Of a stretch of 37,713 nucleotides of DNA, positions 24,563 to 32,280 are shown in pieces. The stretch is from JBPBQZ01 sp050955105. Lineage in GTDB: Bacteria > Pseudomonadota > Gammaproteobacteria > Burkholderiales > Burkholderiaceae. Location of the stretch: contig JBPBQZ010000006.1 in NCBI GenBank assembly GCA_050955105.1, positions 1-37,713 on the forward strand, read 5' to 3'. Both the position numbers and the translations under genes were made by a program. The notes below the pieces were generated by a model, which saw nothing but the letters and a program-made list of their open reading frames with translations, did no database searches and was not told where the DNA came from. Positions within the stretch are counted from its first letter, which is position 1. Each line of letters begins with the position of its first letter.

Positions 24563-24985
24563 TCAGACCTGACGCGCGGCGAACATCGGACCGTCCTGAT
24601 ACTTCAGCACCACCATTTCCATCGGCTTGCCGGGCACGAACTCCCCTTTGCCCGACTCGACCAGTCGGCAGGCTAAGCGCAGATTGATATCGAGATCGAT
24701 GATGCCCACCGGAAACGGCGCTTCCTCGACAAACGCCGCAGGCGCCGCATGCACACGCGTCCACGAATACAATACGCCGTGCGTGCTGAGGTCTTGCCAC
24801 TCGACCTTGTCGCACCAGCAGTGCGGGCAGATGGGCTTTGGCACGAAAGCGGGCTTGCCGCAGCGCGTGCACACGGTGGTGATGAAACGTCCTTGCGACA
24901 GCGCATCCCAAAATGGCTGGGTAAACGCTGACACACGCGGCGGGTAGGCGCGCTTGCGCGCCACTTCGATAATAGGCAGATTCAT
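24563..24985 (-). CDS. DUF35 OB-fold/zinc-ribbon partner of a thiolase-like enzyme
   Basis: A 140-residue protein with a rubredoxin-like zinc ribbon, C39-x2-C42 and C53-x2-C56, followed by an OB-fold half (LYSWTRVHAAPAAF, PFPVGIIDLD, G-K-P-M-E-M-V). DUF35 proteins bind acyl-CoA and form complexes with thiolases, HMG-CoA synthases or steroid side-chain aldolases. Its start overlaps the stop of the thiolase-like gene by 4 nt, so the two are translated together and very probably form a complex. Confidence 0.92.
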   Translation of the reverse strand: MNLPIIEVARKRAYPPRVSAFTQPFWDALSQGRFITTVCTRCGKPAFVPKPICPHCWCDKVEWQDLSTHGVLYSWTRVHAAPAAFVEEAPFPVGIIDLDINLRLACRLVESGKGEFVPGKPMEMVVLKYQDGPMFAARQV

Positions 24986-26175
24986 CGCACGGCCTCCAGC
25001 ACGTGTATCAGGGCGGCGTTGTAATTGCCGAGCTCACCAGTGGTCACGCCAAAGCGTGCATCCTTCACCTGCCGCGGGCCGGCGCGATCGAATAACTGAT
25101 CGACCAGCTCGACGACGTTGTACAGCGAGGTCACCAGCGCCGGGTGGCCGCGCGAAGTCAGTCCGCCGGAAGTGGAAATAGGAATGCGTCCACCAATGCG
25201 CGTATGCCCTTCAGCGGCGGCGCGTGCACCCTCGCCGCGCGGGAAAAATCCCAGCGCTTCGCTAACCATCACTTCGACGATGGTGCAAGGCGCGTAAATT
25301 TCCGCTACGTCAATATCCGACGCTGTGATGCCCGCTTGACGATAAGCGGTGGACGAGGCGCGCACCGCCGCATTCAACTCGATCATGTCGTTCGGCACTT
25401 CGCTGATCTGGTGTGCGCCTTCATGATAAAAGCCGCGACCACGTAACAAGGCATAAGGCCTGCCGGTGCTCTTGGCGACTTCTTCCGAAGCCAGCACGAT
25501 GCACGCCGCGCCGTCGCCGCGCGGCGGCACTTCGTACAAGCCCAGCGGCTCGACGATCGGACGTTGCGCCACAACGTCTTCCAGCGTGATCAACTTGCGA
25601 TATTGCGCCAAGGGGTTCAACGAGGCGTGATAGCGGTTCTTCACCGCCACCGCGGCGATCTGCTCGCGCGTGGCGCCGTATTCGTGCATATAACGCATCG
25701 CGTCCATCGCATACCAGGAAATCGGTATGAAGCCGGCGGGCGTCTGGAAGTCAATGTCGCCGGTAGCGCGCATGCTGCTCATCGCATGCTCGGTCGACGA
25801 GGTCGCCGATTCCATATTGATGCCGAGCGCCAAGGCCACCTTGGTGTTGCCGAGACGGATTTCGTTGGCCGCCTGATCGAGCGCCAGCGCCGCCGTCATA
25901 CCATTGCCCATCACTTCCATGACGGTGCCTTCACAAGGCAGCCGCAAGTAGTTGGCCATGAAGGTATGCAGATACTTCTGTTGCGTGTAAGTACGCGGCG
26001 AGGTGAATACCAGGCTCTGCACATCCTTTTTCTCGACCTGCGCGTCGTTAACCGCTTCGACCACGAGCTTGGCGAGAATCTCGTGCTCCAGCGTTTGTAG
26101 CGGACTATCGGCAGGCGTCTGGTGTCGCCCCACCGGAATCGCGCTCGCGCCCATGACGGCGACGTTGATACTCAT
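24982..26175 (-). CDS. Thiolase-like protein lacking the nucleophilic cysteine
   Basis: A 397-residue thiolase-superfamily protein of the SCP-x/lipid-transfer type. The ATG at 26175 is preceded by AAAGGAGG. At the nucleophile motif, where active thiolases read C-x-S-G, this protein has MGNGMTA with M89 in place of the cysteine. The C-terminal GHP histidine motif remains (SGGLTSRGHPALVT), and the last thiolase cysteine is also absent. Y-containing AEIYAPCTIVE and LGFFPRGEG are typical of the SCP-x branch. With its DUF35 partner it resembles Ltp2-type aldolases of steroid side-chain degradation, so retro-aldol cleavage of a 3-hydroxyacyl-CoA is more likely than thiolysis (inference). Confidence 0.88.
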   Translation of the reverse strand: MSINVAVMGASAIPVGRHQTPADSPLQTLEHEILAKLVVEAVNDAQVEKKDVQSLVFTSPRTYTQQKYLHTFMANYLRLPCEGTVMEVMGNGMTAALALDQAANEIRLGNTKVALALGINMESATSSTEHAMSSMRATGDIDFQTPAGFIPISWYAMDAMRYMHEYGATREQIAAVAVKNRYHASLNPLAQYRKLITLEDVVAQRPIVEPLGLYEVPPRGDGAACIVLASEEVAKSTGRPYALLRGRGFYHEGAHQISEVPNDMIELNAAVRASSTAYRQAGITASDIDVAEIYAPCTIVEVMVSEALGFFPRGEGARAAAEGHTRIGGRIPISTSGGLTSRGHPALVTSLYNVVELVDQLFDRAGPRQVKDARFGVTTGELGNYNAALIHVLEAVR

Positions 26176-26507
26176 TGAGTCTCCTCCTTTATTTCGAGAT
26201 ACAAATGTGGCTGCGCCGCTGCACACGCCGCCGCGTGGCCGTACCGCGACAGCTTTGCGCCTGACGCGAGGCGCCCTGCTAAAGGCGCGGCACGACGGGC
26301 ACGGAGCAGGGCATAATATGGCATTACCTTTTACCGCAGTCAACGAAACTACGCATTGGCGCGGCGGCATGGGGCAAGTATCCAGCGCCATCGAGGCGGC
26401 GCTTCGACGCCCTGCGCACAGGCGATTCGTGATCCATCGGATTGTCCGAACGCGTGGGTGCCTATGATATAAGTGCTCGCTTCAAGCAAGTCGAAAACGG
26501 AGGAAAT
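26176..26507. promoter_or_regulatory. Divergent control region, thiolase-like operon and GntR gene
   Basis: This 332-bp gap separates the thiolase-like gene (minus) from the GntR gene (plus). It contains a candidate minus-strand promoter with a degenerate GntR-like half-palindrome (26313-26343) and a TATGAT box (26463-26468) that may serve the GntR gene, with a poor -35. No open frame in it looks coding. Confidence 0.45.
26315..26343 (-). promoter_or_regulatory. Possible promoter and weak GntR site before the thiolase-like gene
   Basis: On the minus strand TTGACT (26343-26338) and CATATT (26320-26315) are 17 bp apart. In the spacer, AAAGGTAATGCCATA (26331-26317) matches 11 of 15 positions of the palindrome core AATGGTAAAACCATT found at 30774-30788. 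Confidence 0.35.
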
Positions 26508-27398
26508 GTGGCGGCGTCAACAGAACTGGGCTTCGAGCGAATTCATCGAGGACGCGTATTCGAAGACGTGTGCCAGCAGATCCGTACCCGCCTGGCGGCC
26601 GGCGCGTTGAACCCGGGCGACAAGCTGCCGGCGGAACGCGATCTGGCGATTGAATTGGGCGTGAGCCGGCCGGTGATTCGCGAGGCGCTGCGCGCGCTTG
26701 AAATGTCGGGCATCGTACGGCTGCAAAAAGGCGTGAAAGGCGGCGCCTTCATTCGCGAGGGCACGCCAGACGGCCTGATGCAGTCGATGCAGGACTTGCT
26801 GGTGTTGCGGCATATCTCCAGCTTGAATCTGGCCGAAGCGCGCAGCCTTATTTTCGGCATGGTGGTACGGCTGGCGTGCGAGCGCGGCGACGACGCGGAC
26901 TTCGATGCGATCGAAGACAATCTACGTACCATCGACACGCTGACCGATCCTGACAACTGGATTGTGCGCGCCGAGCAGACCATCATCTTCTTCTGCCTGG
27001 TGGCCCGCGCCACGCACAACGAAGTGTTGGTACTGCTGGTTGAATCGCTGTCGCGCATCATCCGCTACGTGGTCGATCGTTCAGCGCCCGGCTATCGGCC
27101 GGAACTGGCGCCGGTGCGCTGGAACATCCTGAAGGCCTTGCGCGCGCGCGACGCGGAACAAGCCGCAGCCGAGACCGACGTATATTTGCGCCACATCAAA
27201 CACAATGTGCTGCGCGACGATGCGTCGGCACCCAGTCTGGCGCAAAGCAGCGCCGAAACCGACTTAGCGGTCGGCACGCGCGAAATCGGCAAGCGTACGG
27301 TGGTGTCGTCGACCGCAGCGACCGTATCGACCGCACCGGCCACGGTCCCGGCAAACAAAACCGCCAAGGCAGCGCGTAGCAAAAAGGCAGCGAGCTAA
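26508..27398 (+). CDS. GntR-family regulator, FCD type
   Basis: A 296-residue FadR-like regulator. GTG 26508 is chosen because CGGAGGA lies just upstream; the frame stays open further left without GntR similarity. The winged helix-turn-helix spans about residues 16-90 (PGDKLPAERDLAIELGVSRP, then REALRALEMSGIVRLQKG, then GGAFIREG). An all-helical FCD ligand domain follows to about residue 235. The last 50 residues are low-complexity Ala/Thr/Ser/Lys ending in KTAKAARSKKAAS. It is the likely reader of the palindrome at 30773-30789. Its stop overlaps the stop of the convergent FMN reductase gene. Confidence 0.9.
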   Translation: MAASTELGFERIHRGRVFEDVCQQIRTRLAAGALNPGDKLPAERDLAIELGVSRPVIREALRALEMSGIVRLQKGVKGGAFIREGTPDGLMQSMQDLLVLRHISSLNLAEARSLIFGMVVRLACERGDDADFDAIEDNLRTIDTLTDPDNWIVRAEQTIIFFCLVARATHNEVLVLLVESLSRIIRYVVDRSAPGYRPELAPVRWNILKALRARDAEQAAAETDVYLRHIKHNVLRDDASAPSLAQSSAETDLAVGTREIGKRTVVSSTAATVSTAPATVPANKTAKAARSKKAAS

Positions 27399-28006
27399 GC
27401 CGCGCGCCGCATCTTCGCGAAACTCACTACCTGCTGCGCCACCATGCGCAGTTGCGCCGCAACCTCCGGATAGAGACAGGCGCCATCCGGGCCGAACACC
27501 GGCTCGCGCGTGTTGAGCGCCACGCCAAGCGGCGTGGGCCAGCCACGCAAGGCATGCACTACCTGGCGCAATGCCGACAGCGTGCTGTTCGCGCCCTGCC
27601 AACCGCTGCCGGTGGCCACACAGGCCACCGCGCGTCCATCGAAGTACGGCGCGGCGTCTTTCGACATGTCTTCCACATAGTCGAGCGCGTTCTTCACCAG
27701 ACCCGAGATACTGCCGTGATACCCCGGCGAGCCGACGATGATGCCATCGGCCTGGCGCAATGCTTCGACCAGTTCGCGCGCCGCCTCGCAACGCGCGGTG
27801 CCTTGCGGCTCGTACATCGGCAAATCGATCGCACTGCCGGCGAACAGGCGCACCTCGGCACCTTCCGCCGCGGCCGCAAGCAGTATCTGCCGCAGCGCCT
27901 TTTCCGTCGAAGACCCGGGACGTGTGGTGCCGCCCACTGCGACGATGCGCAGCGGCGTTGCCGCGCTCTTCGTTGCGAGCGTTGCATCAGGCGTTGTATC
28001 AAGCAT
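27395..28006 (-). CDS. NADPH-dependent FMN reductase-like flavoprotein
   Basis: A 203-residue flavodoxin-like protein of the NADPH-dependent FMN reductase family. The FMN phosphate loop is in GGTTRPGSSTEKAL, and SPGYHGSISGLVKNALDY is the family hallmark. The ATG at 28006 is preceded by AAAGGAGAG and overlaps the CoA-transferase stop by 8 nt. It may supply reduced flavin to a monooxygenase (none is encoded in the window) or act as an azo/quinone reductase. Confidence 0.9.
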   Translation of the reverse strand: MLDTTPDATLATKSAATPLRIVAVGGTTRPGSSTEKALRQILLAAAAEGAEVRLFAGSAIDLPMYEPQGTARCEAARELVEALRQADGIIVGSPGYHGSISGLVKNALDYVEDMSKDAAPYFDGRAVACVATGSGWQGANSTLSALRQVVHALRGWPTPLGVALNTREPVFGPDGACLYPEVAAQLRMVAQQVVSFAKMRRAA

Positions 28007-29315
28007 GTCCGCTCTCCTTTTGCGCTGCGCCAGCGCTGCGGCGTGCTTCGCCCAAGCCACCGCTGCGCGCGAGTTCGTGCAAACGCGCGTCGTCATAGCC
28101 CAACACGTCGCGCAACACCTCATCGGTATGCTGTCCCAAAATAGGAGCCGCCCGCGGCGCCACCACCGGTGTGCGCTTGAGCCGAATTGCCGACGCGACA
28201 TTCGGGATACTGCCCGCGGTGGGATGCGGAATGCGCGAGACGATGCCGCGCGCCTGCGATTCGGGCGAATGCAAGGCTTCGGGCACCGTGCGCACCGACC
28301 CCGCTGGAATGCGTGCCGCGCGGAACTTGGCTTGCCAGTTTTCGCGCGTATCCTTCGACAGCGCGCTGTTCAAGACCTCGAACAACTGATCGCGATGCTC
28401 GAGTCGTGCGGCTTTGGTGGCGAGCGTGGCGTCGTGCGCCAGATCTTCACGTCCGATTGCCGTGAACAAACGTTGATAGATCGGCGTGCTGGTGCAGGCA
28501 ATGTAGATGTCACCATCCGACGCATGAAACACCCCGGTCGGCGCGGTATCGGGACTGGAATTGCCGTGTCGCCCAGGCGTGATTTCATTGAACAGCGACT
28601 GCATCGCGGCGAAGCCCAGCATCGTTACCGCACCTTCGAACAGCGACACTTCTAACTGTTGGCCATGTCCGCTGCGCGAACGCTCGAACAAGGCGGCCAG
28701 GATGGCATTGCTCGCTAACATTGCCGTGCCGATATCCATGGTCGATGGCCCGGTGCGCACGCCTTGCCGGTCGGCATAGCCATTCATCGAGATAAAACCA
28801 CTCTCGGCCTGTACCACCGGATCGAAGCCGAGCCGGTCGGCGAAGGCGCCTTCGCGGCCATACGCGGAAACCGAGCAGTACACGAGCTTTGGGTTATCGG
28901 CCGAGCACGCTGCGTAGCTCAGGCCCAAACGCTCCATCACGCCGCTCGAGAAATTCTCGATTACCACGTCGGCCTGCTGGATCAACGCCTTCACCACGCG
29001 CAATCCTTCCGGCGATTTCAAATCGATGGCCACGCCCTTCTTGTTGCGGTTGGTCCAGAGAAACGGCGCGCCCTCGCCCGCCAGTCGTTCATCATAGGGC
29101 GGGTAGTGACGGAACTCGTCGCCGCGCACGGGGTTCTCGACCTTGATCACTTCGGCGCCCAGATCAGCCAATTGCATGGCAGCGAACGGACCCGCCACGA
29201 AGTGTGAAAAATCGATCACGCGGATTCCCGCCAGCGGCGCGGCCACGGATGTTGCAGCAACGGTGGACGTAGCAGTGCTTGCAGCGCCCGGCGAGCGGGC
29301 ATTCGGTAGGTTCAT
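27999..29315 (-). CDS. Class III (CaiB/BaiF) CoA-transferase
   Basis: A 438-residue family III CoA-transferase that would swap CoA between carboxylic acids. IRVIDFSHFVAGPFAAMQLA and LGAEVIKVENP open the Rossmann part, NRNKKGVAIDLKSPEG follows, and the candidate catalytic aspartate is D165 in GFDPVVQAESG. The ATG at 29315 lacks a strong ribosome site; it precedes a 26-residue Ala/Thr/Ser-rich leader. It is translationally coupled to the FMN reductase downstream. It probably activates an acid made in this module or returns CoA from a product. Confidence 0.92.
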   Translation of the reverse strand: MNLPNARSPGAASTATSTVAATSVAAPLAGIRVIDFSHFVAGPFAAMQLADLGAEVIKVENPVRGDEFRHYPPYDERLAGEGAPFLWTNRNKKGVAIDLKSPEGLRVVKALIQQADVVIENFSSGVMERLGLSYAACSADNPKLVYCSVSAYGREGAFADRLGFDPVVQAESGFISMNGYADRQGVRTGPSTMDIGTAMLASNAILAALFERSRSGHGQQLEVSLFEGAVTMLGFAAMQSLFNEITPGRHGNSSPDTAPTGVFHASDGDIYIACTSTPIYQRLFTAIGREDLAHDATLATKAARLEHRDQLFEVLNSALSKDTRENWQAKFRAARIPAGSVRTVPEALHSPESQARGIVSRIPHPTAGSIPNVASAIRLKRTPVVAPRAAPILGQHTDEVLRDVLGYDDARLHELARSGGLGEARRSAGAAQKESGHA

Positions 29316-29370
29316 GTTCTGAAATGATTTCGTGCGAGCGCACGCACACACGCGTCGCTTGCGAAGCTTG

Positions 29371-29418
29371 AAATAAAAACCGCCTCCCTGGCCGACGGGA
29401 AGCGGTACGGGGGGCGGT
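29371..29418 (-). terminator. Rho-independent terminator after the amidohydrolase gene
   Basis: Arms ACCGCCTCCC (29379-29388) and GGGGGGCGGT (29409-29418) pair with one wobble. On the minus strand the stem is followed by TTTTTATTTC. It separates the amidohydrolase gene from the CoA-transferase gene, which therefore needs its own promoter. Confidence 0.75.
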
Positions 29419-29453
29419 CGCAGCAATGCCTACCGGTCGCGCGAAACCGCGCT

Positions 29454-30686
29454 TTATTGCGACAGCGGACGCGTGGGTTCGTCTTTCTGGAAGCGCGCGG
29501 GAATCGGGAAGTTGAAGATCTTCGCGGCATTCAAGCCGAGAATCTTCGCGCGCGTCGAATCCTCGATACCGCCCATGTCACGTTCGATGGCCTCGGCCGA
29601 ATGCGGCCAGGTGCCTTCGTGGTGCGGGTAATCGCTGGCCCACAAGAAATTGTCTTGCAGATTGTATTGCTCGCACAACTCCAGGCCCGAGCGGTCTTCA
29701 GAGAAGGTCGCCGAGAAGTGCTTGCGGAAGTAATCGCTTGGCAAGCCATGTTGCAGCTTCGGCCGCACCCAGAAGTGATGCTTCTTGTAAACCTCGTCCA
29801 TGGCATCGATCATCCATGGAATCCAGCCTACCCCCGTTTCAATCAGCGAGAAATGCAGGCCCGGGAAACGGTCCAGCACACCCGACGCGCACAGTGCGGA
29901 AACGGGCTCGAAAATCGGTGAAAAGGCATGCGCAAAGTAGTTCATCAGCGCACCGCCGGGACCACGCGACGTGCGCGGGTCTTTGCCGGTGGAGATATGC
30001 AGCGTGATCGGCATGCCGGTTTCTTGAATCGCGGCCCACAGCGGATCGAAATGCGGCAAGTTATAGTTCACATGGTTTGCGTCATGCGGACCATAAATCG
30101 GCTTGCAGGGAATGTTCACGCACTTGAAGCCGAGGGCGGCGACGCGCTGCACTTCGGCGATCGAACCTTCCAGGTCACCCGGCGATATGGTAGCGGCCGG
30201 TGAGCAACGATCGATATGAGCACCGTAGGTTTCCCAGGCCCAATCGTTGTAGACCTTGCACTGCGCGCCGGCAAACACCGGGTCGGGCGTCGACCACATT
30301 GCGAGGCCTTTGTTCGGGAATACCAGTTCGGCGTCTAGACCATCACGATCGAGGTCGCGCAAACGCTGGTTGATGTCCGCGCCCGCTTTCGAGCGGGTAG
30401 CGTCTTCGCCTTCGAGGCTGGCGAGCGCCAGGCGATCGGGCTTTTGCTGGCCTTCGCTCTTGCGCCACTGCACACCGTTTTCGTCGATCCAGATCTTCGG
30501 CAAGCGGTCTTTATATTGCGCATCCATGCGCTCGGCCCACAAGCTGGCCGGTTCATTCGCGTGGTCGTCGCATGAGACCATGAAATACTTGTTTGGATCA
30601 TTCGGACGCGCGGTTCTCGGCCAACCTTCGACGCCAGGGGACTGCAAGCGCCATTCATTCGCGCTGTTCACAACGATCGTATCCAT
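29454..30686 (-). CDS. Amidohydrolase-2 family metal-dependent hydrolase/decarboxylase
   Basis: A 410-residue TIM-barrel protein of the amidohydrolase-2 group, which includes hydrolases and ACMSD-like decarboxylases. SCDDHANEP (38-46) supplies the N-terminal D41/H42/E45 cluster typical of the S-x-D-D-H-x-x-E-P subgroup. H230 (PITLHIS) and D352 (WASDYPHHEG) are the other expected metal or catalytic residues. No signal peptide. Monocistronic, with a strong candidate promoter under a palindromic operator, and divergent from the duplicated-domain gene. The substrate is unknown; ring-opened or carboxylated aromatic and terpenoid-like acids are plausible. Confidence 0.88.
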   Translation of the reverse strand: MDTIVVNSANEWRLQSPGVEGWPRTARPNDPNKYFMVSCDDHANEPASLWAERMDAQYKDRLPKIWIDENGVQWRKSEGQQKPDRLALASLEGEDATRSKAGADINQRLRDLDRDGLDAELVFPNKGLAMWSTPDPVFAGAQCKVYNDWAWETYGAHIDRCSPAATISPGDLEGSIAEVQRVAALGFKCVNIPCKPIYGPHDANHVNYNLPHFDPLWAAIQETGMPITLHISTGKDPRTSRGPGGALMNYFAHAFSPIFEPVSALCASGVLDRFPGLHFSLIETGVGWIPWMIDAMDEVYKKHHFWVRPKLQHGLPSDYFRKHFSATFSEDRSGLELCEQYNLQDNFLWASDYPHHEGTWPHSAEAIERDMGGIEDSTRAKILGLNAAKIFNFPIPARFQKDEPTRPLSQ

Positions 30687-30772
30687 GGGTTCTCCCAGTC
30701 ATCGGGCCCGATTTGCGTCGCATCGCGCCGCAGATTCACCGGCTGTGCCGCCGGCCGCGCCCAATCTTGTTT

Positions 30773-30789
30773 AAATGGTAAAACCATTT
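30773..30789. promoter_or_regulatory. GntR/FadR-type operator palindrome
   Basis: AAATGGTAAAACCATTT is a perfect palindrome of 7-bp arms around AAA. The TGGT-N3-ACCA core is the form bound by many FadR-subfamily GntR proteins. It overlaps the -10 of the amidohydrolase promoter and lies between the boxes of a possible plus-strand promoter (TTGTTT at 30767-30772 and TATATG at 30790-30795). The GntR protein at 26508-27398 is the likely binder, by inference. Confidence 0.7.
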
Positions 30790-30813
30790 TATATGAGATA
30801 AAATGCTTGTCAA
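30786..30813 (-). promoter_or_regulatory. Promoter of the amidohydrolase gene
   Basis: On the minus strand a perfect TTGACA (30813-30808) and TAAAAT (30791-30786) are 16 bp apart. Transcription would start in the palindrome, about 95 nt before the ATG at 30686. Confidence 0.65.
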
Positions 30814-30931
30814 CAGAATCACGGAGACGCCGCGTTTACACTAGCTGGCGGATCACCGATTATCTTAATATTCCCACCGCCTTCGCGTGCGTGCGTGCGC
30901 GCGCGGGCGACTCTCGCAAGGAGCACAATCA

Positions 30932-31780
30932 ATGGCCGGTACCAAGCCGCCGCGGATCATCGAATCCGCAGCAGGTCGTATCTTCGTATTCGATTCCGCC
31001 ACCTACGTCGGCGACTACCTGAGCCATCACACGCCGGGGGCGCGCGACGTTTTGGTCGTGGCTTCGTATAATGGCGTGCTGTGCGCGAAGATGATCGCGC
31101 CGATGAAACCCTACGCGGTGATAGGCCTCGACTGCGCCATCGGCAAAGATGGCGCCGGTGTTTCGGGCCTGTGGTATTTCGAAGCGCTGGGCGTCGCCTC
31201 CGCCGCGACCGATGTCATGACCGCCGAGATGGGCAATGGCCAGGACATGTTCGACAGCGGCGTCATCAGTCGCGTCAACGATGAAGCGCAAAAGCTCGGC
31301 ATCGAGGCCGGCATGACGGTAAGCGCCGCGGCGCATGCCCTGCTTACCGGTGAATTGAAGCCGAGCAGCTTCGACCCGGCCCGGCGCCGCCTGATCCATA
31401 CCGACGAGGCCAGCGGCCGCAGCATCGTCTGCACCGATTCAATCGCTTTCGCACTGCCGGAAGATCGCGAGCGCAACGTCTTGTGCACCGCCGGTCATAC
31501 GGGTCGCAGCGTCGTCGATTACTTCCGCATCTATCGTCCTTGGGCCTTTATCTGCTCGGACGGCGGCGTGGGCAAGAATCGTTCGGGCGTGAGCGCGCTC
31601 GAAGCGGTCGAGCCCGACGGCATCGCCGGCGCATCGGTCGATGCCAACACGGCGCGCATGGGCGATGGGCAAAGCACCTATTTCGATGGCGTAATCAGCG
31701 CCTGCAATTCGCACGCCGCGGCCAAGGGCGTGTATGTCGGCCAGAGCGCCCGCGATGCGGCACTGGCATTATTGAAATAA
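30932..31780 (+). CDS. Unrecognised protein made of two copies of one domain
   Basis: A 282-residue soluble protein that I cannot assign to a family. The ATG at 30932 has AAGGAG upstream. Residues 61-138 and 204-281 align without gaps at an offset of 143. They share D67/D210, G71-K72/G214-K215, G76-V-S/G219-V-S, D94/D237, T97-A/T240-A, M100-G/M243-G, G103-Q/G246-Q, G110-V-I-S/G253-V-I-S and N116/N259. The preceding halves also correspond (V-L-x-x-A at 40-44 and 183-187). Conservation of D, G-K, M-G-x-G-Q and G-V-I-S in both copies suggests a ligand site per domain or a pseudo-dimer. The stretch GHTGRSVVDYFRIYRPWAFI recalls the pyruvate-kinase C-terminal domain, a speculative link. Divergent from the amidohydrolase; a cupin gene follows after 27 bp. 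Confidence 0.8.
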   Translation: MAGTKPPRIIESAAGRIFVFDSATYVGDYLSHHTPGARDVLVVASYNGVLCAKMIAPMKPYAVIGLDCAIGKDGAGVSGLWYFEALGVASAATDVMTAEMGNGQDMFDSGVISRVNDEAQKLGIEAGMTVSAAAHALLTGELKPSSFDPARRRLIHTDEASGRSIVCTDSIAFALPEDRERNVLCTAGHTGRSVVDYFRIYRPWAFICSDGGVGKNRSGVSALEAVEPDGIAGASVDANTARMGDGQSTYFDGVISACNSHAAAKGVYVGQSARDAALALLK

Positions 31781-31807
31781 ATCGGCATTCCCCACGGAGA
31801 ATCAATC

Positions 31808-32206
31808 ATGATCACCACCCCCAATCTCGAGGCCGAAGCGTCGCTCGGGCCGCTGGACTCGCGCTACGTCAAGGTCGACGCGTTGCCGTGGAAGGCCACG
31901 CCCACGCCGGGTATCGAGATGAAGATCTTGTTGCAGGATGAAGCAACCGGCTTGCTGACGGCACTCTTCCGCTGGGAACCGGGCACCGAATTGCCCTTGC
32001 ATGAGCATGTGGAAGTGGAACAGACCTACGTGCTGGAAGGCAGCATCGTCGACGACGAGGGTGAAGTGCGCGAAGGTGACTACGTGTGGCGGCCGCGCGG
32101 CAATCGCCATCTGGCGCGCTCGCCGAACGGCGCGCTGGTGATCTCGTTCTTCCTCAAGCCGAACCTGTTTCTCGAAGGTCCGGCGGCTGGCACCGAGCTC
32201 AAGTAG
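31808..32206 (+). CDS. Cupin-domain protein (ChrR-like)
   Basis: A 132-residue single cupin. Motif 1 is GTELPLHEHVEVEQTYVLEG with metal ligands H65, H67 and E71; motif 2 is GDYVWRPRGNRH with H101. All four metal ligands are present, so a metal-dependent enzyme (dioxygenase, isomerase or decarboxylase-like) or a small-molecule sensor is possible. GGAGA precedes the ATG. It lies 27 bp after the duplicated-domain gene and probably shares its transcript. Confidence 0.88.
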   Translation: MITTPNLEAEASLGPLDSRYVKVDALPWKATPTPGIEMKILLQDEATGLLTALFRWEPGTELPLHEHVEVEQTYVLEGSIVDDEGEVREGDYVWRPRGNRHLARSPNGALVISFFLKPNLFLEGPAAGTELK

Positions 32207-32232
32207 TCGGTTAATCAGGCAGCGACCCGCAA

Positions 32233-32264
32233 GGCCCGTCAGGCGCTCCAGCGCTTGACGGGCC
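32233..32264. other. Hairpin between convergent cupin and EthD-like genes
   Basis: Arms GGCCCGTCAGGCGC (32233-32246) and GCGCTTGACGGGCC (32251-32264) pair over 14 bp with one G-T, around the loop TCCA. It lacks a T-run on either side. It probably acts as a terminator or 3'-end stabiliser for both convergent transcripts, but this is uncertain. Confidence 0.55.
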
Positions 32265-32280
32265 CGGCCATTGGCAGCGC

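Noticed and set aside
24326..24676. Small plus-strand frame in the prpE/DUF35 gap
   Set aside because: It runs through a terminator hairpin and into the antisense of the DUF35 gene, with no ribosome site or conserved motif.
27738..28655. Plus-strand open frame of 305 codons opposite the CoA-transferase and reductase genes
   Set aside because: It crosses two real, translationally coupled minus-strand genes and has no recognisable motif.
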